From Paracoccaceae bacterium (GTDB lineage Bacteria; Pseudomonadota; Alphaproteobacteria; Rhodobacterales; Rhodobacteraceae), in assembly GCA_002709405.1 (NCBI GenBank), contig PAQV01000018.1, forward strand, positions 1-59,051: a stretch of 59,051 nucleotides of DNA, read 5' to 3'. The number at the start of each line of letters is the position of its first letter. The first letter of the stretch is position 1. This document shows positions 38,362-49,747 of the stretch, in pieces. The notes under the pieces are model-generated. The model ran no database searches. It was not told where the DNA came from and was given only the letters and a program-made list of their open reading frames with translations. The translations under genes and the position numbers were made by a program.

Positions 38362-38378
38362 TGTGCCGAAACCCGACA
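38362..38378 (-). promoter_or_regulatory. NifA site of nifH, N11 variant
   Basis: TGTGCCGAAACCCGACA reads TGT-N11-ACA rather than N10. A TTGTCGG at 38343 pairs with CCCGACAA at 38372 as a wider inverted repeat. NifA may use half-sites from both arrangements. Confidence 0.6.
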
Positions 38379-38470
38379 AGATGGTCCCTGAGGCCTGGAA
38401 ACGGGGTCCAAAGGCCCGACCGGGCTACACCTGGTCTGCGCCCCCCCCTGCGCTTGGCCACGGTCTAAAT

Positions 38471-38504
38471 GAAAACGCGGCCCCCTGGGGTGCAGGGAGC
38501 CGCG
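38471..38504 (-). terminator. Terminator of nifF
   Basis: Stem CGCGGC/GCCGCG with an inner CCCT/AGGG pairing, 36 bp after the nifF stop, followed on the minus strand by TTTTCATTT. Confidence 0.75.
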
Positions 38505-38540
38505 CAGATAAGCGGGTATGGGGCCTGTCCGGCCCGAGTC

Positions 38541-39409
<869 letters not shown>

Positions 39410-39414
39410 GGGGA

Positions 39415-39963
39415 TCAGGCGGCGGCGTCGGCCTTGGCCTCGGTGAGGTAGGCCATCAGGGTTTCGGGCGCGCTTTCGCCGTAGGGGTCCTCGCCATGGT
39501 TGTCGCACATGCCGGGCTCTTCGAACCAGGCTTCGATCACACCGTCATTGACCACGGCGGCGTAGCGCCAGGAGCGCAAGCCGAAGCCGAGGTTGTCCTT
39601 CTGGACCAGCATGCCCATGCGGCGGGTGAATTCTCCGGAGCCGTCGGGGATGACCTTGACGTTCTTGATGCCCTGCATTTCGGCCCATTTGTTCATGACG
39701 AAGCTGTCGTTCACGGACATGCAATAGATTTCGTCTATGCCCTGTGCCTTGAAGTCTTCGAACCCGTTTTCGAAGCCGGGCAGTTGGTAGGTCGAGCAGG
39801 TGGGCGTGAAGGCGCCGGGCAGCGAGAAGAGGATCACGCGCTTGCCGGCGAAGTAATCGTCGGTGGTCATGTCCTGCCAGCGGAACGGGTTCGGGCCGCC
39901 GACGCTTTCATCGCGAACGCGGGTACGGAAGGTGATGTTGGGCAGCTTGAGGCCGGTTTTCAT
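39415..39963 (-). CDS. Peroxiredoxin (Prx5-like) adjoining the nif genes
   Basis: 182 aa thiol peroxidase. The peroxidatic Cys is in GAFTPTCS, with NDSFVMNKWAEMQG and LRSWRYAAVVNDGVIEAWFEEPG typical of the Prx5 group. GGAGCAATCCCC precedes the ATG. It lies upstream of nifF in the same direction, but a hairpin and a separate NifA promoter stand between them. Peroxide removal around nitrogenase is a plausible role, inferred from location. Confidence 0.92.
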   Translation of the reverse strand: MKTGLKLPNITFRTRVRDESVGGPNPFRWQDMTTDDYFAGKRVILFSLPGAFTPTCSTYQLPGFENGFEDFKAQGIDEIYCMSVNDSFVMNKWAEMQGIKNVKVIPDGSGEFTRRMGMLVQKDNLGFGLRSWRYAAVVNDGVIEAWFEEPGMCDNHGEDPYGESAPETLMAYLTEAKADAAA

Positions 39964-40236
39964 GGGGATTGCTCCTTACGGGCTGGCAGTCAGGGGTGTG
40001 ACAGGTTGTTTTTCTGCAGGGGCAAACGGGGCGATGCTTTGGCGCCGGAGGCGGAAAAATCTTCCACAACAGGTGCTTTGCGACCGAAGGCCGGGTGCAG
40101 GGATACCCGTCAGTTTGCATCTGCAGCATGGAGCGACAACGTATTCTGATGCATAGCGGCCATGCGCCGCTGGCGGAGCATGCATTCAGGGATTATGCTA
40201 GAGGGCAAGGCCTCAACCCGTGGAGGAGACAGACCC

Positions 40237-41187
40237 GTGCGCGATCTCAAAATGCCGGACCAGCGGCATCCGGAAAAGGCTCATCGGCCCGACAATGCCC
40301 AACCGCGCAAACCGGCCTGGATCCGGGTCAAGGCGCCCTCGGGGGCGGGGTACAAGGAAACCGCGCAGATCATGCGGGAAAACCGGCTGACCACGGTTTG
40401 TGAAGAGGCGGGCTGCCCCAACGTGGGCGAATGCTGGAACCAGGGTCACGCCACGATGATGATCATGGGCGAGATCTGTACCCGCGGCTGCACCTTCTGC
40501 AACGTGGCCACCGGGCGGCCCGATGCGCTGGACGTGTTCGAACCCGGCCGGGTGGCGCATGCGGTGGAAAAGCTGGGACTGAACCACGTTGTGATCACAT
40601 CGGTGGACCGGGACGATCTGGACGATGGCGGGGCCGAGCATTTCGCCCAGACGATCCGGGCCGTGCGGCACCGGGCGCCGGACACCACTATCGAGATCCT
40701 GACGCCGGACTTCCTGAAATGCGGGCCCGAGGCTCTGGAAACGGTGATCGAGGCGCGGCCCGACGTGTTCAACCACAACCTGGAAACCGTGCCGGGCCTG
40801 TACCCGACGGTGCGGCCGGGGGCGCGTTATTTCCATTCGCTGCGCCTGCTGCAGCGGGCGAAGGAGCTGGATCCGCTGATCTTTACCAAGTCGGGCATCA
40901 TGGTCGGCCTCGGTGAGGATCGTCAGGCCGTGCACCAGGTGATGGACGATATGCGCGCTGCGGACGTGGATTTCCTGACCATCGGCCAATACTTGCAGCC
41001 GACGCCGAAACACCATGCGGTGGATCGCTTTGTCACGCCCGAAGACTTTGCGGCCTATGAGAAAACGGCCTTTGGAAAGGGCTTCCTGATGGTCTCGGCG
41101 ACGCCTTTGACCCGGTCGTCCTATCACGCGGGCGACGATTTCGAGAGGTTGCGGGCGGCCCGGCAGGCCCAGGTGGGCCGCGCCTGA
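40237..41187 (+). CDS. lipA: Lipoyl synthase
   Basis: 316 aa from the GTG at 40237, chosen for the strong GGAGGAGA 7 bp upstream; in-frame ATGs further upstream lack one. Two Fe-S sites: the auxiliary CX4CX5C in [12 protein letters not shown] and the radical-SAM CX3CX2C in CTRGCTFC. It inserts two sulfurs into octanoyl-protein to form lipoate. It faces away from the nif genes and marks the end of that region. Confidence 0.96.
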   Translation: MRDLKMPDQRHPEKAHRPDNAQPRKPAWIRVKAPSGAGYKETAQIMRENRLTTVCEEAGCPNVGECWNQGHATMMIMGEICTRGCTFCNVATGRPDALDVFEPGRVAHAVEKLGLNHVVITSVDRDDLDDGGAEHFAQTIRAVRHRAPDTTIEILTPDFLKCGPEALETVIEARPDVFNHNLETVPGLYPTVRPGARYFHSLRLLQRAKELDPLIFTKSGIMVGLGEDRQAVHQVMDDMRAADVDFLTIGQYLQPTPKHHAVDRFVTPEDFAAYEKTAFGKGFLMVSATPLTRSSYHAGDDFERLRAARQAQVGRA

Positions 41188-41247
41188 TCGGACAGCACCG
41201 ATACAGCGCCGTTGCGCGGGGGCCTGCGGCTTGCTAACGCTTGGCCC

Positions 41248-41838
41248 GTGCTAGAATTCTGCCTTGCTGTCTTCTTTCTGGTGATCACTCCCGGCCCGGG
41301 CGTCCTGTCGACGGCCGGGGTCGGGTCGGGTTTTGGCTATCGGCCAGGGCTGGCCTATGTGGGCGGGCTGTTCGTGGGCAACAACCTGGTGGCCGTCCTG
41401 GTGATTTCGGGCGTGGCGGCGGTGGCGCTGGCCTTGCCCTGGCTGCGCGGGGTTCTGCTGTTCGCCTCGACTGCTTACCTCTTGTATCTGGCGGGAAAAA
41501 TCGCCTTTGCCGGGGCCGAGATCGGCTTTATCCATGCTGAGCGTCCGCCGGGTTTCTGGAACGGGCTGGCCTTGCAGCCGATCAATCCCAAGGCCTACGT
41601 GGTGTCGACCACGCTGTTTTCCGGCTTTGGCTTTCTGCCCGAAGCGCCGGGCACGGAACTTGCCATAAAGCTGTTGATTTTCAATATCCTGTGGATTCCC
41701 ATTCACCTGATCTGGTTGTGGGCCGGTGTGACCTTGCGGCGGTTGGACCTGGCGCCGCAGGTGCAGCGGACGATCAACTTCGCCATGGCGGGTGCAATGC
41801 TGATCGTCGTGGGCCTGGCGCTGGTGTCTCAGCTTTGA
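41248..41838 (+). CDS. LysE/RhtB-family amino-acid exporter
   Basis: 196 aa inner-membrane protein with five to six hydrophobic segments. The start FFLVITPGPGVLSTAGVGSGFGYRPGL and the central ALQPINPKAYVV are signatures of the family. The GTG at 41248 fits the usual N-terminus; a TTG at 41212 would add 12 residues. The exported compound is unknown. Confidence 0.85.
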   Translation: MLEFCLAVFFLVITPGPGVLSTAGVGSGFGYRPGLAYVGGLFVGNNLVAVLVISGVAAVALALPWLRGVLLFASTAYLLYLAGKIAFAGAEIGFIHAERPPGFWNGLALQPINPKAYVVSTTLFSGFGFLPEAPGTELAIKLLIFNILWIPIHLIWLWAGVTLRRLDLAPQVQRTINFAMAGAMLIVVGLALVSQL

Positions 41839-41848
41839 CAGCCGGCGG

Positions 41849-42724
41849 TCAGGGCAGGGCCTTGAGGTAGGCCGCGATGGCGGCCCGGTCCTCGGCCGGA
41901 AGCCGGGCCATGTTGGAGACCACGTCAGCCATTTCGCCGCCGGCGCTGTCGTAATTCGGGGTGAAGCCGCTTTCCAGGTAATAGGCGATGTCCTCGGCCG
42001 ACCAGTCCAGTTCCGCGGGCGCGATACCTGGAATGGTGCCCTGGCCCGAGGGATTCGGCGCGCCGGTCAACCAGGCCGACCGATCGAGGCCCCCGGTCAG
42101 GTCGCGGGGCGTGTGGCATTCTCCGCAATGGCCCAGGGCCTCGACCAGGTAGCGGCCGCGCTCGATCTCTGGGGTGGAGGCCTCGGCCAGGACCCAATCG
42201 TCGCGCAGGTTGATCATTTTCCATAAGGCTAACCCGCGCCGAACGGTGAAGGGAAAGCCCAGGTCGTGAACGGGGGCGACGGCATCCGAGCCGGGCAGGG
42301 TGTCCAGGTAGGCCTTCAGGTCGACGACATCCTGGGGCTGCATGTGCGTATAGGTCGTGTAGGGGAAGGCCGGGTAGTAATTGGCCCCCTTAGGCGACAC
42401 GCCCTTGATCAGCGCATTGGCCAGGTCCTGCGCGCTCCAGCCCGCGATGCCGGCCTCGGTGGGGGTGATGTTGGGGGCGACGAAGGTGCCGAAGGGGCTT
42501 TCGATCCGGTAGCCCCCGGCCAGGACCGGCGGATCGGCGGGCTCGGCCGCGGGGTCCACGTGGCACGAGGCGCAGCCCCCGGCATGGAAGACCAGCGCGC
42601 CGCGCTCGGCATCCGGGGTCAGCCCGTCAAGAAGATCGGCGTCGACCCGCTGCGGTCGTGTCAGGAACAGGCCCACGCCGACCAGGATGGCTAGGATGGT
42701 CACAAGGCGAAGGATGGCGAGCAT
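41849..42724 (-). CDS. Membrane-anchored di-haem cytochrome c
   Basis: 291 aa. An N-terminal hydrophobic segment (residues 2-20) anchors it or serves as signal. Haem motifs CASCH (51-55) and CGECH (200-204) define two cytochrome c domains, related to the cytochrome subunits of membrane dehydrogenases. No dehydrogenase subunit is adjacent, so its partner is unknown. A 65-aa membrane protein gene lies 18 bp upstream and may share the transcript. Confidence 0.9.
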   Translation of the reverse strand: MLAILRLVTILAILVGVGLFLTRPQRVDADLLDGLTPDAERGALVFHAGGCASCHVDPAAEPADPPVLAGGYRIESPFGTFVAPNITPTEAGIAGWSAQDLANALIKGVSPKGANYYPAFPYTTYTHMQPQDVVDLKAYLDTLPGSDAVAPVHDLGFPFTVRRGLALWKMINLRDDWVLAEASTPEIERGRYLVEALGHCGECHTPRDLTGGLDRSAWLTGAPNPSGQGTIPGIAPAELDWSAEDIAYYLESGFTPNYDSAGGEMADVVSNMARLPAEDRAAIAAYLKALP

Positions 42725-42742
42725 GGCGGGTCCTCACTGGCG

Positions 42743-42940
42743 TCAATCGTCAACGGTCTGAATATGGATCGGGTTGCGCTTGACCCGTTCGGTCTTGGCC
42801 CAGTCGGGCCAGAGCCCGGCCTGGTCGATGCCCCAGATCGCCGCGGCCAGGGCGACCACGGCAAAGATCAGCTTGACCCGCCGCCACGACGGCGGGTTCT
42901 GCGCGATCCGGCGCATGCGCAGAAGATGGATGGGATTCAT
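42743..42940 (-). CDS. Small single-span membrane protein, unknown function
   Basis: 65 aa: a basic N-terminus ([21 protein letters not shown]), one hydrophobic helix (about residues 23-41) and a polar tail. It overlaps the hpt stop by 4 bp, so it is translated with hpt. No family was recognised beyond similarity to short conserved alphaproteobacterial proteins. Confidence 0.7.
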   Translation of the reverse strand: MNPIHLLRMRRIAQNPPSWRRVKLIFAVVALAAAIWGIDQAGLWPDWAKTERVKRNPIHIQTVDD

Positions 42941-43476
42941 TCCGTGAACCGGACCGAGCCGATATAGGGCAGGTTCCGGTTGCGCTGTGCAAAGTCGATG
43001 CCATAGCCCACGACGAATTCGTCGGGGATTTCGAAGCCGATCCAGTCGGCCTTGAAATCGACCTCGCGCCGGGACGGTTTGTCCAGCAGGGCGATGGATT
43101 TCAGCCGCGCGGGCAGGCGGCTGTTCAGCAGGTTGATCACGTGGCTCAGCGTGTGGCCGGTGTCGACGATGTCCTCGACCACCAGCACGTCGCGCCCTTC
43201 AATTTGGCCGCGCAAGTCCTTGATAATACGCACTTCCCGGCTGGATTCCATGGCATTGCCGTAGGACGAGACCTCCAGGAAGTCGACCTCGACCGCCAGG
43301 TCCAGTTCACGCACCAGGTCGGCGATGAAGATGAACGACCCGCGCAGCAGGCCCACCACCACCAGTTTCTCGGTCGAGGCGAAGGTGGTTTCGATCTCTT
43401 TCGCCAGCGCCTCGATCCGGGCGGCAATCGCCTTGGCCGAGATCATTTCGTCAATCACGTACGCCCGATCAGTCAT
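42937..43476 (-). CDS. hpt: Hypoxanthine phosphoribosyltransferase
   Basis: 179 aa from the ATG at 43476. The PRPP loop [14 protein letters not shown], the flexible-loop [15 protein letters not shown] and the base-binding [23 protein letters not shown] place it in the HPRT family. Purine salvage enzyme. Divergent from the COQ10-like gene. Confidence 0.95.
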   Translation of the reverse strand: MTDRAYVIDEMISAKAIAARIEALAKEIETTFASTEKLVVVGLLRGSFIFIADLVRELDLAVEVDFLEVSSYGNAMESSREVRIIKDLRGQIEGRDVLVVEDIVDTGHTLSHVINLLNSRLPARLKSIALLDKPSRREVDFKADWIGFEIPDEFVVGYGIDFAQRNRNLPYIGSVRFTE

Positions 43477-43571
43477 TTGGCCCCCTTGATCTTTCAGCGC
43501 GAGCATACGACACCACGCGCCACTGTCACCCGAGAAACCCGCCGCCACACGCGACAAACGAGCCCGCAACG

Positions 43572-44015
43572 ATGCCGAAACATTCGGAAACCCGGATCCT
43601 GCCCTATACGCCTCAGCAGATGTACGACCTGGTGGCCGATGTCGAAAGCTACCCCCAGTTCCTGCCCTGGTGCGCGGCGGCGCGGATCCGGTCGCGGGAC
43701 CAACAGGGCTCGGTCGAGGTGATGGAGGCCGACCTGGTGATCAGCTTCAAGGTCTTCCGCGAGAAGTTCGGCAGCCGGGTCACGCTTTTTCCCGACGAGA
43801 ACCGGATCGACACCGAATACCTGGACGGTCCGTTCAAATACATGAAAAGCAACTGGGCCTTCGCTGAGGCCGAGGGCGGCTGCGAAGTGGCGTTCTTCGT
43901 CGATTTCGAATTCCGCAACGCGGTGCTGCAAAAGCTGATCGGCGTTGTCTTCAACGAGGCGATGTTGCGCATCGTGCGGGCGTTCGAACGCCGGGCGGCC
44001 GAGCTTTACGGCTGA
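43572..44015 (+). CDS. COQ10/RatA-type START-domain protein
   Basis: 147 aa with the family core [24 protein letters not shown] and [15 protein letters not shown]. Members bind ubiquinone or related lipids; the alphaproteobacterial type is closer to COQ10 than to the RatA toxin. It follows hpt divergently. Confidence 0.88.
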   Translation: MPKHSETRILPYTPQQMYDLVADVESYPQFLPWCAAARIRSRDQQGSVEVMEADLVISFKVFREKFGSRVTLFPDENRIDTEYLDGPFKYMKSNWAFAEAEGGCEVAFFVDFEFRNAVLQKLIGVVFNEAMLRIVRAFERRAAELYG

Positions 44016-44081
44016 TCCCCGCGCGCATCCGGCATCAGAACGGCGTTCCTTTCGGGGACGCCGGGGGCTAACCTGCCGCGC

Positions 44082-45377
44082 ATGACCACCTTGTACCGCC
44101 CTCTGGCCGCCTTTGCGTCGGCCTCCGCCGCGCCCGATCCCTTGGCCCTGCGCATTGCCCGGCTCAGTGCCATCGACTGGATGGCCGTGGGTCTGGCGGG
44201 CCGCGACGAAGACGCTGCGAAGATCCTGCGCGGGGTGCTTGCGGCCGAGGCCGGGCAGGGCGCGGCCCATGGGTTCGGTCTGTCCGCGCCGCTGCCCGCG
44301 CGGGATGCGGCCTGGCTCAATGGCACGACCAGCCATGCGCTGGATTACGACGACACCCATTTCGCCCATATCGGACACCCGTCGGTCGCGGTTTTTCCGG
44401 CGGCGATGGCCATGGGCGAGGCTCAGGACATGGGCCTGTCCAAGGTGATCGAAGCTGCCTTGATCGGGATGGAACTGTCGGTCCGGGTGGGGCTGTGGCT
44501 GGGCCGCGATCATTACCAGGTGGGCTTTCACCAGACGGCCACCGCCGGAGCCTTTGGCGCCACCGCGGCCGCGGGGCGGCTGGCGGGGCTGACGGGCGCG
44601 GCGATGGAACAGGCGTTGGGGCTGGCGGCGACCCAGGCCGCCGGGCTGAAGGCGCAGTTCGGCACGATGGGCAAACCCCTGAACGCCGGGCTGGCGGCTC
44701 GCACCGGGGTCGAGGCGGCCGTATTGGTCGCGGGCGGGTTCACGTCCAGCCCCGAGGCCCTGGACGGGCCGTTCGGGTTCGGCGCGACACATCACGGGGC
44801 GGCAGACGGCCAGGCGCTCGACGGGTTGGGAGACACCTGGCTGTTCGAGCAGGTCAGCCACAAGTTTCACGCCTGTTGCCACGGGTTGCACGCCGCCCTG
44901 GAGGCCTTGCGCGACCTTGACCTGGCGGGCCCCGAGATTGCCCGGCTGACCGTCCACACCCATCCGCGCTGGATGTCGGTGTGCAACCAGCCCGCGCCCA
45001 CCACCGGGCTGGGGGCCAAGTTCAGCTATCGCACGGCGCTGGCCATGGCTTTGGCCGGCCACGACACCGCCCGGCTGGACACTTATACCGAGGCCCTTTG
45101 CACGGATCCCGCCGTCATCGCCCTGCGCGACCGGATCGAGGTGCAAGAGGACGCCTCGCTGGACGAAACCCAGGCGCGGCTGGATGCCCTGTTGCGAAAC
45201 GGTGCGCGCAAGCAGGCAGAGCATGATCTGAATGCCAGGGTGCCGATCGACGCGCGGGAACACCGGGTGCTGGCCAAGGCGGCGGCACTTGTCGGGGACA
45301 AGACGGTCGGGCGGATCACCCAGCTGATCGACAGCGATGCCCCGGCCCGTGACCTCGGCGCGCTTATGGTTGTCTAA
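44082..45377 (+). CDS. MmgE/PrpD-family protein
   Basis: 431 aa helical dehydratase-fold protein; NGTTSHALDYDDTHFAHIGHPSVAVFPAA is the family signature. Members include 2-methylcitrate dehydratase and itaconate decarboxylase; no neighbour fixes the substrate. Its 3' end overlaps the convergent cinA-C gene by 14 bp. Confidence 0.87.
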   Translation: MTTLYRPLAAFASASAAPDPLALRIARLSAIDWMAVGLAGRDEDAAKILRGVLAAEAGQGAAHGFGLSAPLPARDAAWLNGTTSHALDYDDTHFAHIGHPSVAVFPAAMAMGEAQDMGLSKVIEAALIGMELSVRVGLWLGRDHYQVGFHQTATAGAFGATAAAGRLAGLTGAAMEQALGLAATQAAGLKAQFGTMGKPLNAGLAARTGVEAAVLVAGGFTSSPEALDGPFGFGATHHGAADGQALDGLGDTWLFEQVSHKFHACCHGLHAALEALRDLDLAGPEIARLTVHTHPRWMSVCNQPAPTTGLGAKFSYRTALAMALAGHDTARLDTYTEALCTDPAVIALRDRIEVQEDASLDETQARLDALLRNGARKQAEHDLNARVPIDAREHRVLAKAAALVGDKTVGRITQLIDSDAPARDLGALMVV

Positions 45378-45837
45378 GAGACTGCTCCAAAAGGGAAAGA
45401 GCGTGATCCCGGGCGGCCAGGCGCACCTTGTCCCGACCCAGAGCCCCGAAGTCCACCGTTTCGGTGAGAACCGGCTGATCGACACGGGCCAGGCCAAAGC
45501 AGACACGGCCTTCGGGCTTGAACTCGGACCCGCCGGGACCTGCGATGCCGGTGATCGACACGGCCAGCCCGGCTTGCGAATGGGCCAGCGCCCCCGACGC
45601 CATTTCGGCCGCGACCTCTTCGGACACGGCGCCATGGGCCTGCAAGGTGGCCTCGGCCACGCCCAGCATGTCGCGCTTGGCGCCGTTGGAATAGGTGACA
45701 AAGCCCCGGTCGACCACGTCGGAGGAGCCGGGAATATCGGTCAGGGCGGCGGCCACCATGCCCCCGGTGCAGCTTTCGGCGGTGGCAATCATCACACCGG
45801 CCGCGCGGGCCTTCTGCAACAGCTCTGTCACGGTCAT
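45364..45837 (-). CDS. CinA C-terminal-type nicotinamide-nucleotide amidohydrolase
   Basis: 157 aa with the PncC/CinA-C motif TAESCTGGMVAAALTDIPGSS, FVTYSNGAKRDMLGV and SITGIAGPGGSE. It deamidates NMN to NaMN in NAD recycling. It overlaps pgpA by 4 bp. Confidence 0.93.
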   Translation of the reverse strand: MTVTELLQKARAAGVMIATAESCTGGMVAAALTDIPGSSDVVDRGFVTYSNGAKRDMLGVAEATLQAHGAVSEEVAAEMASGALAHSQAGLAVSITGIAGPGGSEFKPEGRVCFGLARVDQPVLTETVDFGALGRDKVRLAARDHALSLLEQSLRQP

Positions 45838-46346
45838 AGCCCCATCACCCCATGCGCGATCCCCGCCAGCAGCACCGTGCCAAGCCCGGCAATCAGCCCG
45901 GCGATCAGGTCGTCCAGCATCACGCCCAACGCGCCTCCGCTGCGGTCAGCCCAGCCGACGGGCCCGGGCTTCCAGATATCGAACAGCCGGAACAGGACAA
46001 AGGCCGACACCCAGCCGGGCCAGAGCACGGTGATCTCGATCCCGTGCAGCCAGGCCGGCAGCGAGATTGACCAGAGCGCCAGCCATTGGCCGGCCAGCTC
46101 GTCGATGACGATTTCCGGCGGATCCTTAAGCCGGTCGGCGCTGACCATGACAGCCGTGGCCCAATAGCCCAAGCCGATCGCCAGGAGCGTTCCGGCGGCC
46201 AAAAGCGGGAAGCCGCCCCAGACATGCAGGGCCCAGGCCAGCGGAAGCGAGGCGGCCGAGGCCCATGTCCCCGGCGCCGGTTTCAGGTATCCCAGCCCGC
46301 CGACGGTCGAAATCAGCCGGGCCCAGATGTGCACACTGCGTTTCAT
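45834..46346 (-). CDS. pgpA: Phosphatidylglycerophosphatase A
   Basis: 170 aa from the ATG at 46346. Membrane protein with the PgpA motifs [26 protein letters not shown] and [13 protein letters not shown]. It forms phosphatidylglycerol. It overlaps both ispDF and cinA-C by 4 bp. Confidence 0.94.
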   Translation of the reverse strand: MKRSVHIWARLISTVGGLGYLKPAPGTWASAASLPLAWALHVWGGFPLLAAGTLLAIGLGYWATAVMVSADRLKDPPEIVIDELAGQWLALWSISLPAWLHGIEITVLWPGWVSAFVLFRLFDIWKPGPVGWADRSGGALGVMLDDLIAGLIAGLGTVLLAGIAHGVMGL

Positions 46347-47482
46347 GCCGCCACCAGGGTCGCCGTGGCCAAAGCCGCGATCCCCTCGCCCCGGCCGGTG
46401 AACCCCAGCTTTTCGGATGTGGTGGCCTTGACCGACACGCGATCGGGGGACAGGCCCATGATCCGGGCCATCTCGGCCCGCATGGCGGGGGCATGAGGCC
46501 CGATCTTGGGATGCTCGCAGATCAGCGTGCAATCGGCATGGGTAATGGTGAAGCCGCGCTCACCCGCCAGCGCCACCGCGTGGGACAGGAAAATATGGCT
46601 TTCCGCCCCCTTCCATTGCGGGTCCGACGGCGGGAAATGCTGGCCGATATCGCCATCGGCCAGGGCTCCGTAAATGGCGTCGGTCACCGCGTGCATGCCC
46701 ACATCGGCATCGGAATGGCCCTGCAATCCCCGATCGTGGGGCACGGCAATGCCGCACAGGGTCACATGATCCCCGGGTCCGAAGCGATGCACGTCAAAGC
46801 CGTTGCCGGTGCGAATGTCCATGGATCCTCCGAGGATACGTTCGGCCCGCGCGAAATCGCCGGGATGGGTGACCTTCAGGTTCCGCTCTTCGCCCGGCAC
46901 GATGGAAACGTCCAGCCCTGCCGCACGGGCAACGGCCACATCGTCGGCCGCCGCTTCGGGATGGGCGGCATGGGCCGCGCGAATCGCGTCGAAGTGAAAG
47001 CCCTGGGGTGTCTGGGCCCGGTAAAGCCCGGTGCGGTCTCGGGTGCCCGTGACCCGACCTTCGGCCCCGGTCCAAAGCGCGTCGGTCACCGCCAGGGCCG
47101 GCGCGGCGCCGGGCGTATGGTCCAGGGCATCGGTCACGGAGCCGATCAGGCCGGCGCTGATGCAGGGACGGGCGGCGTCGTGGATCAGCACGCGCGTCAC
47201 GCCGAGGCCCGTGAGCGCATCCAGGCCATTGCGCACCGATGCCGACCGCGTCGCCCCGCCAAGGGCAACGATGTGGCCAGCCTGCCGGAAGGCGGCGGCG
47301 TAATCCAGGTCGTCGGGGTGCAGCACCAGGCAGATCGGCCCGATCCGTGGCGAGCGCACAAAGGCGGCCACGGCATGGTCGATGACCCGCCGTCCGGCCA
47401 GGGGGCGCCATTGCTTGGGAAGCGATCCACCTGCGCGTGTCCCGCGCCCGGCAGCCACGATCAATGCGGCAGTTGTCGTCAC
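46343..47482 (-). CDS. ispDF: Bifunctional IspD/IspF enzyme of the MEP isoprenoid pathway
   Basis: 379 aa from the GTG at 47482 with GGAAGGA 8 bp upstream. The N-terminal cytidylyltransferase IspD ([23 protein letters not shown]) is fused at about residue 220 to IspF ([34 protein letters not shown]). The two catalyse the third and fifth steps of the MEP pathway. The fusion is common in alphaproteobacteria. Confidence 0.96.
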   Translation of the reverse strand: MTTTAALIVAAGRGTRAGGSLPKQWRPLAGRRVIDHAVAAFVRSPRIGPICLVLHPDDLDYAAAFRQAGHIVALGGATRSASVRNGLDALTGLGVTRVLIHDAARPCISAGLIGSVTDALDHTPGAAPALAVTDALWTGAEGRVTGTRDRTGLYRAQTPQGFHFDAIRAAHAAHPEAAADDVAVARAAGLDVSIVPGEERNLKVTHPGDFARAERILGGSMDIRTGNGFDVHRFGPGDHVTLCGIAVPHDRGLQGHSDADVGMHAVTDAIYGALADGDIGQHFPPSDPQWKGAESHIFLSHAVALAGERGFTITHADCTLICEHPKIGPHAPAMRAEMARIMGLSPDRVSVKATTSEKLGFTGRGEGIAALATATLVAA

Positions 47483-47663
47483 GTCATCCTTCCCGTTCCA
47501 GACCGGCGCACTCATAGGGCGCAGCGCCCTGTGACGCAATCTTCACATCGCTTTGCTTAAATAAGTTGCACAGCATCGAAACCGGGCATCAACTGCGGCC
47601 TGAAACATTGAGCGTTTCCCGCAATCTCTATAGCAAGATCAAACGTGCACAAGGTTTAATCAA

Positions 47664-48643
<980 letters not shown>

Positions 48644-48647
<4 letters not shown>

Positions 48648-49735
48648 CACAGGACCTGACCCGCGACGAAGAGATCTGGGCCTCGCTGCCGTTGCCCGCC
48701 TTCCTGATCAGCCCCGAAGACCGGATCGACGATATCAACTCGGCCGCGGAAGGGTTCCTCAATGCCTCGGCCAAGGCGGTCAAGGATACGCCGGTCTGGG
48801 ACCAGGTGATGATCGACGCGCCCATCGAAGAGGCCTTTGACCGGGCCCGCAAGAACGGCACGCCGCTTTTCGTCAACGACATAGACGTCGGATCGGGCAA
48901 CCGCGCGCCGCTGCAATGCGCGTTGCAGATCGCGCCCCTGATGGGGCGGCCCGGCTACATGCTGCTGCTGATTTCGCCGCGCGAGCTGGCCGGGCGGATG
49001 ACCCAAAGCCATTCGGTCAAATCCGCCGCCAAATCCGCCATCGGCATGGCCGAGATGCTGGCCCACGAGATCAAGAATCCGCTGGCGGGAATCACCGGGG
49101 CGGCGCAGCTGCTTAGCATGAACCTCAGCCCGGAAGACCTTGAATTGACGGACCTTATCGTCACCGAAAGCCGGCGCATCGTGAAGCTGCTGGAACAGGT
49201 CGAACAGTTCGGCAACCTCAACGCCCCCGATTTCCGCCCTGTCAATATCCACGACGTGCTGGACCGGGCGCGGCGGTCGGCGCTGCTGGGATTTGGCGCG
49301 CACATGAAGATCGTCGAGGATTATGACCCCTCGCTGCCCATGGCCTACGGAGATCCGGACCAGCTGCTGCAGGTGGTGCTGAACCTGCTGAAAAACGCCA
49401 GCGAGGCCGCCGATCCCAAGGGCGGCACCATCCGCATTCACAGTTACTTCGAACATTCCTTCCGCCTGCGCCGGTCCGACGGCACGGGCCAGTCGCTGCC
49501 CCTGCAGGTCGAAATCATCGACGATGGCCCCGGTCTTCCCGACAAGATCAAGGCAGACATTTTCGATCCGTTCGTCTCGGGCCGCGAGAACGGCACCGGG
49601 CTGGGCCTCGCGCTGGTGTCGAAAATCATATCCGATCACGACGGCTGGATCTCGGTCACCTCGGTGCCCGGCAAGACCGTCTTTCGTTTGTCTTTGCCCC
49701 GTGTGCCGCGCGAATTGCGCGGACAGCAGAACTAG
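48644..49735 (+). CDS. ntrB: NtrB, nitrogen-sensing histidine kinase
   Basis: 363 aa. PAS domain (about 1-120), phospho-acceptor His in LAHEIKNPLAGITGAAQLL, then HATPase boxes NLLKNASEA, DDGPGLPDKI and GTGLGLALV. It phosphorylates NtrC under nitrogen limitation and is controlled by PII. Cytoplasmic, with no membrane segment. Confidence 0.96.
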
Positions 49736-49747
49736 GAGTATTGCCCT

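Noticed and set aside
47570-47663. Possible sigma-70 promoter (TTGAGC and TATAGC) before dusB
   Set aside because: The spacer is only 15 bp and the hexamers are imperfect.
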